NCBI GenBank assembly: GCA_017555105.1
Contig: JAFZHB010000005.1
Coordinates: forward strand, 1-64,000
Source of the DNA: Alistipes sp.
Lineage (GTDB): Bacteria; Bacteroidota; Bacteroidia; Bacteroidales; Rikenellaceae
Length of the DNA: 64,000 bases
Direction: 5' to 3'
In this document: in pieces, positions 15,893-24,943 of the stretch
How positions within the stretch are numbered: the first letter of the stretch is position 1
Layout: the number at the start of each line of letters is the position of its first letter
Made by a program: the position numbers and the translations under genes
Notes under the pieces: generated by a model
What the model saw: the letters and a program-made list of their open reading frames with translations, nothing else
Databases searched by the model: none
What the model was told of the DNA's origin: nothing

Positions 15893-17038
15893 ATGCAGTT
15901 CAAGGATATTGTCGGACAAACAGAGCTCAAGGAGCGACTCGTGCGTGCCGTTGAGAGCGGTCGCGTGAGCCACGCCCAGCTCTTCACAGGCTCAGCCGGT
16001 ACGGGTGCTTTGGCCCTTGCCGTAGCCTATTTTCAGTACCTCTGTTGCACGAACCGCCACGACGGCGATTCGTGTGGCCACTGCCCGAACTGCCAGCAGA
16101 TCGCTGCCTTGGCACACCCCGACCTGCACCTGGTTTTCCCGGTGAACAAGCAGGGTAAGAAGTCGGGCGAGGCGATGCTCTCGGATGAGTTCCTGCCTCT
16201 TTTCCGCGAACTCTTCGCCGAGAAGCAGGGCTACTGCTCACCGCAGGAGTGGTTCGACCGACTCGACCTGGGCAAGACGCTCAAAGGCATGATCTCGGCA
16301 CGCGAGGCGGATGAGATGATCCGCAAGCTCTCGTTCAAGAGCTTCGAGGCATCCTACAAGGCAGTGCTGATCTGGCTGCCGGAGGCGATGAACGAAGAGG
16401 CGGCCAACAAGATCCTGAAGATACTCGAGGAGCCGTGGGAGAAGACGCTCTTCTTGCTCGTCACGGAGCAGCCTACGCGCCTGCTTCCGACGATCCTCTC
16501 ACGCACGCAGGAGGTAGCTGTGCCGCGCATCGAGCCCGCCATCTTGGAGCGAGAGGCCGCAGCGCGCGGCATCACCGACCCCGTGCAGGCACGCAACATG
16601 GCGCGCCTGGCCGATGGATCGCTCATCGAGTTGGGACACCTCGTTGCGGGTGAGAGCGACGGACAGCGCAAAGAGAACTTCGACCTCTTCTGTCAGCTGA
16701 TGCGCTTGAGTTACAACGATAAGCACCTCGAGTTGATCGGCTGGGCCGAGGAGGTGGCGCAGTTGGCACGCGAACAGCAGCGCGCACTATTAAGTGACGC
16801 AGCGCGTCTCTTACGCGAGAGTTTCATGTTACACGCCGGCCTGCCCGAGATCTCCTATCTCTGGGGTGAGGAGCTGGCTTTTTGCTCGAAATTTGCCCCC
16901 TTTGTAGGGGTTGAAAATATCGAACCGCTCATTGCCGAGATCGAGAGCGCCCGCGCACAGATCTACCAAAACGGCAACCCGACGATTGTATTCACCCATT
17001 TTGCTCTGGCGGTGAGCAAGATGATCAAACATTTGTAG
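15893..17038 (+). CDS. holB: DNA polymerase III clamp-loader delta' subunit-like ATPase
   Basis: Part of the complex that loads the sliding clamp at replication forks. The 381-residue protein starts MQFKDIVGQTELKERLVRAV, typical of DnaX/HolB AAA+ proteins. The position of the P-loop reads GSAGTGALALA and lacks the Walker A lysine, as expected for delta', which does not hydrolyse ATP. Four cysteines (CC, then CGHCPNC) near residues 50-65 form a zinc module. LPEAMNEEAANKILKILEEP and FLLVT..PTRLLPTILSRTQ are family motifs. It lies 3 bases ahead of folK. Confidence 0.9.
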   Translation: MQFKDIVGQTELKERLVRAVESGRVSHAQLFTGSAGTGALALAVAYFQYLCCTNRHDGDSCGHCPNCQQIAALAHPDLHLVFPVNKQGKKSGEAMLSDEFLPLFRELFAEKQGYCSPQEWFDRLDLGKTLKGMISAREADEMIRKLSFKSFEASYKAVLIWLPEAMNEEAANKILKILEEPWEKTLFLLVTEQPTRLLPTILSRTQEVAVPRIEPAILEREAAARGITDPVQARNMARLADGSLIELGHLVAGESDGQRKENFDLFCQLMRLSYNDKHLELIGWAEEVAQLAREQQRALLSDAARLLRESFMLHAGLPEISYLWGEELAFCSKFAPFVGVENIEPLIAEIESARAQIYQNGNPTIVFTHFALAVSKMIKHL

Positions 17039-17041
17039 AAA

Positions 17042-17536
17042 ATGGCACGAGTAGCACTGCTTTTAGGAGGAAATATCGGCGATGTAAAACGCACCCTGCA
17101 AGCCGCACAGCAGCTCATCAATGAGCGTGTAGGCGCCGTGATGCGCTGTTCAAACCGTTACGAGAGCGCCCCATGGGGCTTTGAGAGCACCAACCCCTTC
17201 TTCAACCAGGCGTTGGAGTGTTCGACCGAGCTCACAGCCGAGGAGGTGCTCGATGCGATTCAGCAGATCGAGAACGAATTGGGACGCAACCGCGCGGCCG
17301 AGCAGATCGAGAAGGCGGCCACGGGGGCGCGTTACACCTCGCGTCCGATCGACATCGACATCCTCTTCTACGGCAGCGAGGTGATCTCGACCGAGCGACT
17401 GCAGATCCCCCATCCACACCTGCCCGAACGCGAGTTTGCCCTCGCACCGCTGGCTGAGATCATGCGTTCGTTCCGCCACCCGCAGTTCGACCGCACGGTA
17501 GGCGAAATGCTCGAGGCGGTGCGCCAAACCAACTAA
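17042..17536 (+). CDS. folK: 2-amino-4-hydroxy-6-hydroxymethyldihydropteridine diphosphokinase
   Basis: Transfers pyrophosphate from ATP to 6-hydroxymethyl-dihydropterin in folate synthesis. The 164 residues match the family. ALLLGGNIGDVKRTL is the N-terminal loop. YESAPWGFESTNPFFNQAL holds the conserved pterin-binding WG-FN pattern. RYTSRPIDIDILFYG contains the catalytic R-x-x-D-x-D-x-L signature, and IPHPHLPEREFALAPLAEI completes the C-terminal motif. The 3-base spacing to holB suggests translational coupling. Other pteridine genes (folE, queD) lie elsewhere in the window. Confidence 0.97.
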   Translation: MARVALLLGGNIGDVKRTLQAAQQLINERVGAVMRCSNRYESAPWGFESTNPFFNQALECSTELTAEEVLDAIQQIENELGRNRAAEQIEKAATGARYTSRPIDIDILFYGSEVISTERLQIPHPHLPEREFALAPLAEIMRSFRHPQFDRTVGEMLEAVRQTN

Positions 17537-17547
17537 AAAACCTGATT

Positions 17548-18534
17548 ATGAGATTGCGTTTTTGGACCATATTGCTGTTGAGCGCGCTTGCCTGCTCGCT
17601 CTCGTCCTGCCTGAAAGGGGATACGGACGGGAAGACCACCTATGTGATCAAACCCCTCGTGCAGCGCACCTCGGGTGATCGAAACGAGCCGCTTGCCGAC
17701 ATCATCGCCTACGCCTTCAAGGCCGATACCACAGAGTGGGGTGTCGCCTCTTACGAGGATGCCGTAGCGGGTATCCTGACCCACAAGGAGCGCCCCAACG
17801 AGCAGCTCGGAACACCGATTGCTACGGCGGAGCCCTACGGTGTAGAGGGGTTGGAGAACCGTTTTGTGATGACGCTGCCCGACTACCCGGTCATGCTGCT
17901 CGTCGTTGACCACATCAACCGACTCTACGCCTACACGAACCAAAACCTGCAACCGAACATGGGTTCGCTCTTCGTGACGCTGATCTTCAAGCCATGGAAG
18001 GAGGTGACCGCCTACAAAGAGGGTTGGTCCTTCTACAACCCCTTCTACGAGCCACCGAAGGAGCTGGAGCTCTACACGCGCGTCTTGGCACAGTCGGCCG
18101 AGAATGGTCCCGAGGAGAAGATCGAATACCTGAAGCTCTACGCCTTCGCTGCCGATACCACGCTCTGGCGCATCGCCTCCTATGAGGATGCCGTGGCAGG
18201 CATCATCACCATGAAGGAGAATGAGCACGAGCAACGCACCACACCTGAGTTCAACGCCTACGCCACGAACGATCCGGGGCTCTACCGCATGAAGGTAACC
18301 CAGCCGACGCTGATGCTGGTGGCTGTCGATCGCACGCACGGCCTCTATGCCTACACGAAGCGCGTGGTCGATCTGTCGGGAGAGAGCCCGACCTACAACC
18401 TGCTCTTCCGCCCGTGGATGCCGCAGTGGATCACCGAGGAGGAGGGTTGGTGCATTGTCAACCCGGAATATGAACCCACTACCGAGGAGCAGGATCCCGA
18501 AACGCCCTCCACGGAAAACAGAAGCAACGAATAA
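17548..18534 (+). CDS. Lipoprotein with two tandem copies of an unnamed domain
   Basis: Function unknown. A type II signal sequence ends at Cys21 (ALACSLSSC). The mature part holds two related halves. Copy one contains AFKADTTEWGVASYEDAVAG and a later LLVVDHINRLYAYTNQ. Copy two contains AFAADTTLWRIASYEDAVAG and LVAVDRTHGLYAYTKR. Each ends with an 'FKPWK..EGWSFYNPFYEP'-like stretch. This shows an internal duplication, and one copy is about 145 residues. It is followed after 6 bases by the Ig-like lipoprotein, suggesting an envelope function in the same transcript. Confidence 0.75.
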   Translation: MRLRFWTILLLSALACSLSSCLKGDTDGKTTYVIKPLVQRTSGDRNEPLADIIAYAFKADTTEWGVASYEDAVAGILTHKERPNEQLGTPIATAEPYGVEGLENRFVMTLPDYPVMLLVVDHINRLYAYTNQNLQPNMGSLFVTLIFKPWKEVTAYKEGWSFYNPFYEPPKELELYTRVLAQSAENGPEEKIEYLKLYAFAADTTLWRIASYEDAVAGIITMKENEHEQRTTPEFNAYATNDPGLYRMKVTQPTLMLVAVDRTHGLYAYTKRVVDLSGESPTYNLLFRPWMPQWITEEEGWCIVNPEYEPTTEEQDPETPSTENRSNE

Positions 18535-18540
18535 CCATCG

Positions 18541-20619
18541 ATGATACACAAGAAACCATCAATCAATCTGTTACGACTCTTTGTCGTGGCGCTCTTTGCC
18601 ACGATGATGCTCTGTCGTTGTGCGACAGTAGGCTCTCCCACGGGTGGTCCGCGTGATACGCTGCCTCCGGTGATTGTCAACCTCACGCCCGACAACTTCT
18701 CGGTCAATCGACCGCTGACAGGTCATCAGCGCATCTACATCGAGTTCGACGAATTTGTCCAGATCAAGGACCAACAGAAGGAGTTCTTCACCTCGCCTGC
18801 AATGAAGAAGAAGCCGCTCATCACGCTGCGCGGCCGCGGCATCATGGTGCAGTTGCGCGACACGCTCGCCCCCAACACCACCTACTCGCTCAACTTCGGC
18901 AGTGCGCTGCGCGACAACAACGAGGGCAACCCGCTCCACTCGATGCGCTATGTCTTCTCGACAGGCTCCTCGATCGATTCGTTGTTGCTCTCGGGTTATA
19001 CGGCCGACAGCTACAAGGCCGACTCCGTATCGAAGAGTTTCATCTGGTTCTTCCCGGTGGATTCGGTCGAGGAGGTGCGCGACTACGACTCGACGATCTT
19101 TAAGTACAGCCCTGCACAGATCGCCCGCGCCGAGACCAACGGCATCTTCATCGCCCAGAACCTCAAGCCGATCCCCTACCGCATCTACGCCATTCAGGAT
19201 AAGAATGACAACCAGATGTACGAGCCAGGCGTCGACCAGATTGGTTTCCTGGATAAGACCCACAACCCGGCCGAGCTGCCCGATTTTGCCATCTGGTTCG
19301 ACTCGTTGCGCAGCTACTACACAGCCGAGCCGCAGCTCTACTTCCGCATGTTCACCGACAAGCCCTTCCGCCGTCAGATCCTGCAGGAGAAGAAGCGCCC
19401 CTTGCAACACAAAGCCGAACTCTACTTCTCGGCTGCCTACCCCAAGATCGAGGAGCTTCGCTTCGACAGCATCGCCTCGGACAAGGTGCTCATCGAGCCA
19501 CTCACGAGTGGCCGCGACACGCTGGCATTGTGGTTCAATGTCCCCTCCGAGCAGCTTCCCGACACGATTCGTGGCGAGATCACCTACTTCAAGCACGACA
19601 CGGCCAATGTCCTGCAGCGCGTGAGCGAGGAGCTGAAGCTCTCGTGGCGCAAGATCGAGACGAAAGAGGAGGAGCGCGAGCGTGAACGCCTCGAGCGCGA
19701 ACGCCGCAAGGCCGAAGCACAGGGCGAGGTGTTCGAGGAGCCGAAGGTGGAAAACCCCTTCAAGCATACGCTGCCTACCTCGGGTGACATCCATCCCGAG
19801 GAGCACCTCTGGGTGGAGTTCGACTACCCGCTGAATCGACTCGATACAGCCTCGATCAAGTTGGTGCGTACTTTGACCGAGGGTGAGGAGGGAGAGAGCC
19901 CCCAAGCCGAGGATTGCCGCGTGGAGTTCCTGCGCGACACGGCCAAGTTGCGCCGCTACCAGGTGCGCAGCAACTGGCAGACGGGTTACAACTACCAGCT
20001 GACCATCCCTGCCGGCGCTTTTGCCGATGTGGCCGGACAGCTGAACGACACGATCATCGGCCGATACAGCGTGCTCAACCCCGAGAAGTTTGCCGTACTG
20101 AAGGTGAAACTGACCGGCAGCGACCCCTCGAAGCGCTACATTGTACAGCAACTCGACGCCTCGGGCAAGCTCAAGCAGGAGAAGTTCGACATCACCACCG
20201 TCTCGGGAGAGGTGCAATTCAACTATGTCGCCACGGGCGAGATCCAGGTGCGCCTGGTCGAGGACACCAATGGCAACGGCCGTTGGGACACGGGTAATGT
20301 GGTCGAGCTCCGCCAGCCCGAGCGCACGGAGCTCTATGTCAACGAGCAGGGTGAGTCGCTCTTCATCACGAAGGCCAATTGGGAGATCGAGCTCACGATC
20401 GATGTAGATCGCCTCTTTGCTCCCGTCACGATGCAATCGTTGCAGCAGCTGCTCGACGAGCGCGAGCTGCAGCGCCTGGCACGCGAGGCCGAGAAGCAGG
20501 CCAAGTCGGGCAAAAAGAAGAACAACGACGGACACAACCACGGTCTCGGCGGTACGAGCAGCGTCAATGCGATGAGCGCCATGCAATCGACCGGTGATAT
20601 GTTCCAACGACACAGATAG
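18541..20619 (+). CDS. Ig-like domain lipoprotein (Big_5 type)
   Basis: Envelope protein of unknown function conserved in Bacteroidota. Of 692 residues the N-terminus is a lipoprotein signal with probable lipidation at Cys27. The following ATVGSPTGGPRDTLPPVIV is characteristic of this family. A bacterial Ig-like domain (FSVNRPL..IYIEFDEFVQI) follows to about residue 140. Beta-rich modules fill the middle, with a highly charged stretch near residues 380-400 (EEERERERLERERRKAEA). The C-terminus is Gln/Lys/Asn/His-rich and low complexity. It lies 3 bases ahead of the PorT-like barrel gene, so the two may work together at the outer membrane. Confidence 0.8.
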   Translation: MIHKKPSINLLRLFVVALFATMMLCRCATVGSPTGGPRDTLPPVIVNLTPDNFSVNRPLTGHQRIYIEFDEFVQIKDQQKEFFTSPAMKKKPLITLRGRGIMVQLRDTLAPNTTYSLNFGSALRDNNEGNPLHSMRYVFSTGSSIDSLLLSGYTADSYKADSVSKSFIWFFPVDSVEEVRDYDSTIFKYSPAQIARAETNGIFIAQNLKPIPYRIYAIQDKNDNQMYEPGVDQIGFLDKTHNPAELPDFAIWFDSLRSYYTAEPQLYFRMFTDKPFRRQILQEKKRPLQHKAELYFSAAYPKIEELRFDSIASDKVLIEPLTSGRDTLALWFNVPSEQLPDTIRGEITYFKHDTANVLQRVSEELKLSWRKIETKEEERERERLERERRKAEAQGEVFEEPKVENPFKHTLPTSGDIHPEEHLWVEFDYPLNRLDTASIKLVRTLTEGEEGESPQAEDCRVEFLRDTAKLRRYQVRSNWQTGYNYQLTIPAGAFADVAGQLNDTIIGRYSVLNPEKFAVLKVKLTGSDPSKRYIVQQLDASGKLKQEKFDITTVSGEVQFNYVATGEIQVRLVEDTNGNGRWDTGNVVELRQPERTELYVNEQGESLFITKANWEIELTIDVDRLFAPVTMQSLQQLLDERELQRLAREAEKQAKSGKKKNNDGHNHGLGGTSSVNAMSAMQSTGDMFQRHR

Positions 20620-20622
20620 ACT

Positions 20623-21417
20623 ATGAAAAAACTACTCATATATGGATGGCTGTTGATGGCTCTCTGCTGGAGCGGCAACCTGGCGGCACAACACACCTAC
20701 GGCGTCAATTTTGGTGGCGGTATGGCTACCGGCCGTTTTGAACCCACGCAGGAGACCAAACCTATTTTGGGCACCTTCACCGGTGGCTTCTCGTGGCGTT
20801 ACTACTCGCCGCAGCGCGTTGTGGGCGGTATTGGTGCCGACCTGGAGTTTGTGCAGCAGGGCTTCCGCATCGCCACGAACACCTCGCGCGTGGATGATAA
20901 GAAGGACTACCTCTACTACACGCGCCATGTCAACTCGATTATGTTGCCCTTCCTCTGGCAGCCCCACGCCTACATCAAGCAGCGCGTGCGACTCTATCTG
21001 GAGGCGGGTGTCAACTTCTCGTACAACCTCTCCTCGACCTATGAGATGGAGGAGCTCGTCGACGGCGTGAAGGTGACACACAAGGGGGATTACCACTTCA
21101 AGACCGTGCGCGACAACCGCTGGGCTTACGGCCTGCTTGGAGGTGGCGGTATCGCAGTGCTCATTAAGCAGTTTGAGATAAACCTGCGTGCTCGCTACTA
21201 CTTCGGCTACTCGGATATCCTCCGCAACCGCACCAAGTACAGCAGCTCGATCGAGGGCTTCACGCTCACGCCGTTACGCTCGCCGCTCGACGACCTGACC
21301 TTCACGGTGGGTCTGAACTACCGTTTCAACAAGGAGGGTTTCGATGCCTGGAAACCGCGCCGCAAGCGCCCGAAGGCGAGCCACACCTTTGACTATCATG
21401 TAAACGAAAACGAATAA
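20623..21417 (+). CDS. Outer-membrane beta-barrel protein, PorT-like family
   Basis: A signal peptide covers residues 1-22 (ending SGNLAAQ). The rest (264 in total) shows alternating aromatic strands ending in an aromatic residue, typical of 8-10-stranded barrels. YGVNFGGGMATGRFEP, LGTFTGGFSWRYYSP and the late FTVGLNYRFN fit PorT-like outer-membrane proteins of Bacteroidota. A basic tail (RRKRPKASHTFDYH) follows the last strand, which is unusual because barrels normally end at that strand. Its location after the Ig-like lipoprotein suggests an outer-membrane pair. Confidence 0.75.
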   Translation: MKKLLIYGWLLMALCWSGNLAAQHTYGVNFGGGMATGRFEPTQETKPILGTFTGGFSWRYYSPQRVVGGIGADLEFVQQGFRIATNTSRVDDKKDYLYYTRHVNSIMLPFLWQPHAYIKQRVRLYLEAGVNFSYNLSSTYEMEELVDGVKVTHKGDYHFKTVRDNRWAYGLLGGGGIAVLIKQFEINLRARYYFGYSDILRNRTKYSSSIEGFTLTPLRSPLDDLTFTVGLNYRFNKEGFDAWKPRRKRPKASHTFDYHVNENE

Positions 21418-21430
21418 AAACCGACACAAT

Positions 21431-21769
21431 ATGGAGAACACACGCCAACAAAAAGTGGCCAAACAGATTCAGAAAGACATCGCCGACATCTTTCAGCGCG
21501 AGGGTGCACACCTGGTGCGCGGCATGCTCGTGACGGTAACGACCGTCCGCGTCTCGCCCGACTTCGGCTATGCGAAGATCTATGTCAGCGTCTTCCCCTT
21601 CGAGCAGCACAAGGCGCTGCTGGCCACCCTCGAAGAGAACAACTGGTTCATTCGCCGTCAGCTCGGTCAGCGCATCCGCAACCAGCTGAAGAATGTGCCC
21701 GAGCTGCAATTCTTCCTCGACGACTCGCTCGAGTACATCGAGCAGATCGACGAGGCGCTGAAACGCTAA
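21431..21769 (+). CDS. rbfA: Ribosome-binding factor A
   Basis: Helps mature the 30S subunit by binding near helix 1 of 16S rRNA. At 112 residues with a KH-like fold it matches the family. TRQQKVAKQIQKDIADIF is the family start. RGMLVTVTTVRVSPDFGYAK carries the V-x-V-S-x-D pattern, and VPELQFFLDDSLEYIEQID is the classic C-terminal motif. It lies 13 bases after the barrel gene and 15 before the permease gene. Confidence 0.96.
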   Translation: MENTRQQKVAKQIQKDIADIFQREGAHLVRGMLVTVTTVRVSPDFGYAKIYVSVFPFEQHKALLATLEENNWFIRRQLGQRIRNQLKNVPELQFFLDDSLEYIEQIDEALKR

Positions 21770-21784
21770 TCCGAATCCGGGATC

Positions 21785-22990
21785 ATGCTCGCATCGCTCT
21801 TCGCCCGCCGCTACCTCTTCTCGCCCAAATCGCGCTCGGTGATCAACCTGATCGCGGCTTTGAGCGTGGTAGCCGTCGCCATACCCGTTGCAGCGATGAT
21901 CATCTTGCTCTCGGTCTTCAACGGATTCAGCGAACTGTTGCGTAGCAGCCAGGCACAGATGGAACCCGACCTAATGGTCCAACCCCGCACGGGACAGGTC
22001 TTCCGGCTCGATGCTGCACAGCGTGCGCTGTTCAACAAAACGGAGGGCATCATCGCTTGGTCGGAGGTGCTGGAGCAACAGGTGCTCATCGATCGCTTGG
22101 GACACCAGGCAACCACCACCCTGCGCGGGGTGGACGAACGCTACGCGGAGGTTGTTCCGATCGAGGAGCTGATCACCTACGGCAAGGGGCGTCTGCAGTT
22201 GGGCGAGATCGACCACCTGCTCATCGGCGAATCACTCGCCGTACAGCTGGGGTTGCACTCCACGGTTGGGGCTGAAGCTACCCTCTACGCCGTGCGACGC
22301 AACGGCTTCTCGTCACTGCTTCCCATGAGCAACTACAGCCGCAGTGTAGTGCCTATCGACGGATTCTTCCGCCTGGTCGGCCAGCCGGACAACAGCTTTG
22401 TATTGGCTCCGTTGCGCCTGGCCGAGGAGCTGTTCGAGCGTGAGGATCTTCGCTCGGCCATTGCTTTGCGTTGCGCATCGAAAGAGGCCGAAAAAAAGGT
22501 GCAACAAACCATCCAAGAGGCTCTTGGCGAAGAGTTTATCGTCGAGAACCGCGACGAACGCCACGCCTCGTTCTACCGGCTTATTCGCTACGAGAAGTGG
22601 GGTATCTTCTTCCTGGCGCTGATGGTGCTGCTGATCGCCTCCTTCTCGGTGGTAGGAGCGCTTTCGATGCTTATCATCGAGAAGCGTGACGAGCGACGCA
22701 CGCTCCACGCCCTGGGGGCTTCGGATCGCCTGATTCGTTCGATCTTCCGCCACGAGGGACTTCTCATCTGCCTCTTGGGAGGGGCTATCGGCCTGCTCTT
22801 GGGGGTGGGAATAAGCCTCCTGCAACAACACTTTGGACTCATCGCCCTGCCGATCGACTCCCTGCCCACGCAGAGCTACCCGGTGCAGTTCCGCATCGAG
22901 GATCTGCTCTTGGTGACCGCCTCGTTTGGTGCGGTGGCTTGGGTGCTCGCATTGGTCACGGTGCGCAGTATGATTAAAAACGAGTATTAA
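21785..22990 (+). CDS. FtsX/LolE-family ABC transporter permease
   Basis: Inner-membrane permease of the lipoprotein-release/MacB superfamily. It has 401 residues: the first membrane helix is at about 18-45 (SVINLIAALSVVAVAIPVAA), then a large periplasmic domain, then three helices near 275-300, 325-345 and 370-395. FNGFSELLRS after helix 1 resembles LolC/LolE. No ATPase gene is adjacent, so it would pair with an unlinked LolD-like subunit. It is followed after 6 bases by a DUF4296 lipoprotein. Lipoprotein export is plausible by family; the substrate is not shown. Confidence 0.85.
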   Translation: MLASLFARRYLFSPKSRSVINLIAALSVVAVAIPVAAMIILLSVFNGFSELLRSSQAQMEPDLMVQPRTGQVFRLDAAQRALFNKTEGIIAWSEVLEQQVLIDRLGHQATTTLRGVDERYAEVVPIEELITYGKGRLQLGEIDHLLIGESLAVQLGLHSTVGAEATLYAVRRNGFSSLLPMSNYSRSVVPIDGFFRLVGQPDNSFVLAPLRLAEELFEREDLRSAIALRCASKEAEKKVQQTIQEALGEEFIVENRDERHASFYRLIRYEKWGIFFLALMVLLIASFSVVGALSMLIIEKRDERRTLHALGASDRLIRSIFRHEGLLICLLGGAIGLLLGVGISLLQQHFGLIALPIDSLPTQSYPVQFRIEDLLLVTASFGAVAWVLALVTVRSMIKNEY

Positions 22991-22996
22991 CACGCT

Positions 22997-23821
22997 ATGA
23001 AACGATTTTTTGGTTGGGCTTTGGCTGCCCTCACCCTGCTTTCGACGGCCTGCAACCGACACACGGTGATTCCCGACGATGAGTTGGCACAGATCTTCCA
23101 CGACGCCTATCTCACAAACGCCTACATCGAGACGCTGCATCCCCGTACCGACTCGCTGAACCTCTACACAGCCATCTTTGCCAACTATGGCTACACGACC
23201 GAAGATGTGCAGTACACGATCGGTAACTTCTCGAAGCGCAAGAGTGCCCGTCTGAGCGATGTGGTTGAGGCTGCGATCGACCTCCTGGAGGAGGAGGGCA
23301 AGCGTTACGACCGCCAGGTAGCGATCCTCGACACAGTGAAGCAGGTCGCCCTGCGCACCATGCGTCGCGAGCTCTTTGCCGACTCGCTGATCCGCATTCG
23401 CTCACTCCGCGACACGGCGGACGCCTGGATCGTGGTGCCGATGGCCGGACGCGGAGAGTACCGCATCTCGCTTGGCTATGAGGTGGACTCGCTCGACCGC
23501 AACAAACGCCTGCAACGCTGCACCTGGGTGGAGCAAAACGACGGAACGATCGCGCAGAAACAGTTCTACACGCTGCAACGCAACCGCCGCGACGCCTATA
23601 CGCGCCGCATCACGGCAGACAGCGCGGCACGCAACCTCCACATCCGCCTGCTCCACTTCCCCGACGAGCCGAAGCGCCCCTCAGTGAGCTTCTACGATGT
23701 GGTGGTCGAGTTTACACCTGCCGAAGAGGATGCGCTCCACCAGCTGCGCGAGCAGCAGATGGGACTCCGCATTTTTGCAGACCACTTCTTACGCGCCGCC
23801 ATTGAGAAAGATAGCCTCTAA
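22997..23821 (+). CDS. DUF4296 lipoprotein
   Basis: A type II signal ends at Cys19 (TLLSTACNRH). Residues about 25-115 fit DUF4296: IPDDELAQIFHDAYLTNAY, then a helix with NLYTAIFANYGYTTEDVQYT. This domain is widespread in Bacteroidota and its function is unknown. The remaining 150 residues are beta-rich and not recognised. The gene follows the FtsX-like permease by 6 bases. Its end overlaps the next gene, which starts at a TTG at 23802. Confidence 0.8.
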   Translation: MKRFFGWALAALTLLSTACNRHTVIPDDELAQIFHDAYLTNAYIETLHPRTDSLNLYTAIFANYGYTTEDVQYTIGNFSKRKSARLSDVVEAAIDLLEEEGKRYDRQVAILDTVKQVALRTMRRELFADSLIRIRSLRDTADAWIVVPMAGRGEYRISLGYEVDSLDRNKRLQRCTWVEQNDGTIAQKQFYTLQRNRRDAYTRRITADSAARNLHIRLLHFPDEPKRPSVSFYDVVVEFTPAEEDALHQLREQQMGLRIFADHFLRAAIEKDSL

Positions 23822-24128
23822 CCTCCTGCTTGACAGCGAGGGGTTGCACCGAAATCCCCTCGTCGAGCTCTCCGATGCGGGGATGATCCATTCGATCACC
23901 ACCACCCCGCATCCCGATCGTGAGCCCTTCACGGAGTTCTACGCCGGAGTGCTGGTCGTGGGGCTCGAGGGGTGTAACCTGAGGGTGCTGGTCGACCAGG
24001 CAGAGACCCCGATCGAGGAGTTGCTCCGTCCGTACCTCAATCCCGCCAACAGAACACTCTGCCTGATCACGGGGCTCAACTACGAAAGACATACACTGAC
24101 AGCAAAAAGCCGCATACACCTCTTCTAA
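23802..24128 (+). CDS. Small conserved-looking protein with a TTG start
   Basis: No function is recognised. The best start is TTG at 23802-23804, giving 108 residues opening (M)RKIASNLLLDSEGLHRNPLV. The opening resembles the N-terminal beta-sandwich of amidohydrolase-like proteins but lacks the metal-binding barrel. A longer frame from 23697 would lie wholly inside the DUF4296 gene and is poor in sense. The gene overlaps DUF4296 by 20 bases, implying translational coupling. Its stop lies inside the loop of the terminator at 24108-24150. Confidence 0.6.
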   Translation: MRKIASNLLLDSEGLHRNPLVELSDAGMIHSITTTPHPDREPFTEFYAGVLVVGLEGCNLRVLVDQAETPIEELLRPYLNPANRTLCLITGLNYERHTLTAKSRIHLF

Positions 24129-24150
24129 AGGGTATGCGGCTTCTCTTTTT
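24108..24150. terminator. Terminator shared by converging units
   Basis: AAGCCGCATAC (24108-24118) pairs with GTATGCGGCTT (24133-24143), followed by CTCTTTTTC. It lies between the plus-strand run and the nitroreductase gene ending at 24164, and A residues on the other side let it work in both directions. Confidence 0.8.
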
Positions 24151-24163
24151 CTGCTCTCTAACG

Positions 24164-24799
24164 CTACTTGAGGATCAGCTCCTCCAGGCGCACCTTCGGC
24201 ACATAGTGGACACCATCACGGCGATAGTAGGCGTGGCTCTCCTCGGCCGAGATCGGCGTGAGGACAATCTTCTCAGCCCCCTTGCCCAGTGCGATGAGCA
24301 TCAGCGGCAGGCTCGGCAGGTTGAACTCGCGCTGCAGGCGCTGCTTGTCGAAAGCACCCATCATGATGCCGTTGAGTCCCATCTCGGTCGCGCGCAGCAG
24401 CATACTCTGCGCCACGATACCGAGGTCGATGTAGAGGTAGTGGTCAGGCTCACACGCCGCACATACGATGATGAATGCGTGCGGCTCCGTCCCGGCAAAG
24501 GGGAGTTTGAGTTCGGGGAGCGCACCGCCAAGGTGGAAGCCCTCCAACACCTTATCCGCCTCATCGGCCAACACGGGGCGAAAACGCAACCCCTGTCGAT
24601 TCATCGCCGAAGGTACACGCGTAGCCACCTCCAGGATGCTGCGCATCTGATCCTCGCGCACCACAAATGAGGGGTCATAGCCTCGCACGCTGCGGTTTTT
24701 CAGCAGGAGGCGGGTCAGATTTTGCGTCGTACGGGGAGTCTTTCGTTCGCCCTTGGCGCGATACTCCTCCATCTTCTTATCCAAATAGTTGTCTGCCAT
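24164..24799 (-). CDS. Nitroreductase-family flavoprotein
   Basis: FMN-dependent oxidoreductase. The 211-residue protein has RSVRGYDPSFVVREDQMRSI and ATRVPSAMNRQGLRF, the FMN-phosphate-binding motif in which Arg and Ser/Asn contact the cofactor. YIDLGIVAQSMLLRATEMGL is the conserved long helix, and LPLMLIALGKG is the late strand and loop. The physiological substrate cannot be read. It stands alone between terminator 24108-24150 and the dprA promoter region, so it is probably monocistronic. A second nitroreductase-like gene is at 39316. Confidence 0.88.
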   Translation of the reverse strand: MADNYLDKKMEEYRAKGERKTPRTTQNLTRLLLKNRSVRGYDPSFVVREDQMRSILEVATRVPSAMNRQGLRFRPVLADEADKVLEGFHLGGALPELKLPFAGTEPHAFIIVCAACEPDHYLYIDLGIVAQSMLLRATEMGLNGIMMGAFDKQRLQREFNLPSLPLMLIALGKGAEKIVLTPISAEESHAYYRRDGVHYVPKVRLEELILK

Positions 24800-24874
24800 A
24801 GATCAATCCACGCTTTTCGATGCACGAAGATAACCATTTTTGGCTAAAAATACACAACTCATCGAACCGCGTTG

Positions 24875-24904
24875 TTGCACTTTGCTCTTTTTTGTCTATC
24901 TTTA
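24875..24904 (+). promoter_or_regulatory. Promoter of dprA-tatD
   Basis: TTG at 24875-24877, 19 bases, then TATCTTTA at 24897-24904. The last base departs from the consensus. The leader to dprA is about 35 bases. Confidence 0.5.
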
Positions 24905-24943
24905 CATTGAGAAAATGGGTGAAAAAAGAAAACTCTGTCTACC

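Noticed and set aside
18571-20613. A 680-codon open frame antisense to the Ig-like lipoprotein gene
   Set aside because: High-GC genes in this genome leave long open antisense frames. The translated product has Val/Leu/Arg/His bias and no motif, and the sense strand has a clear lipoprotein with correct neighbours.
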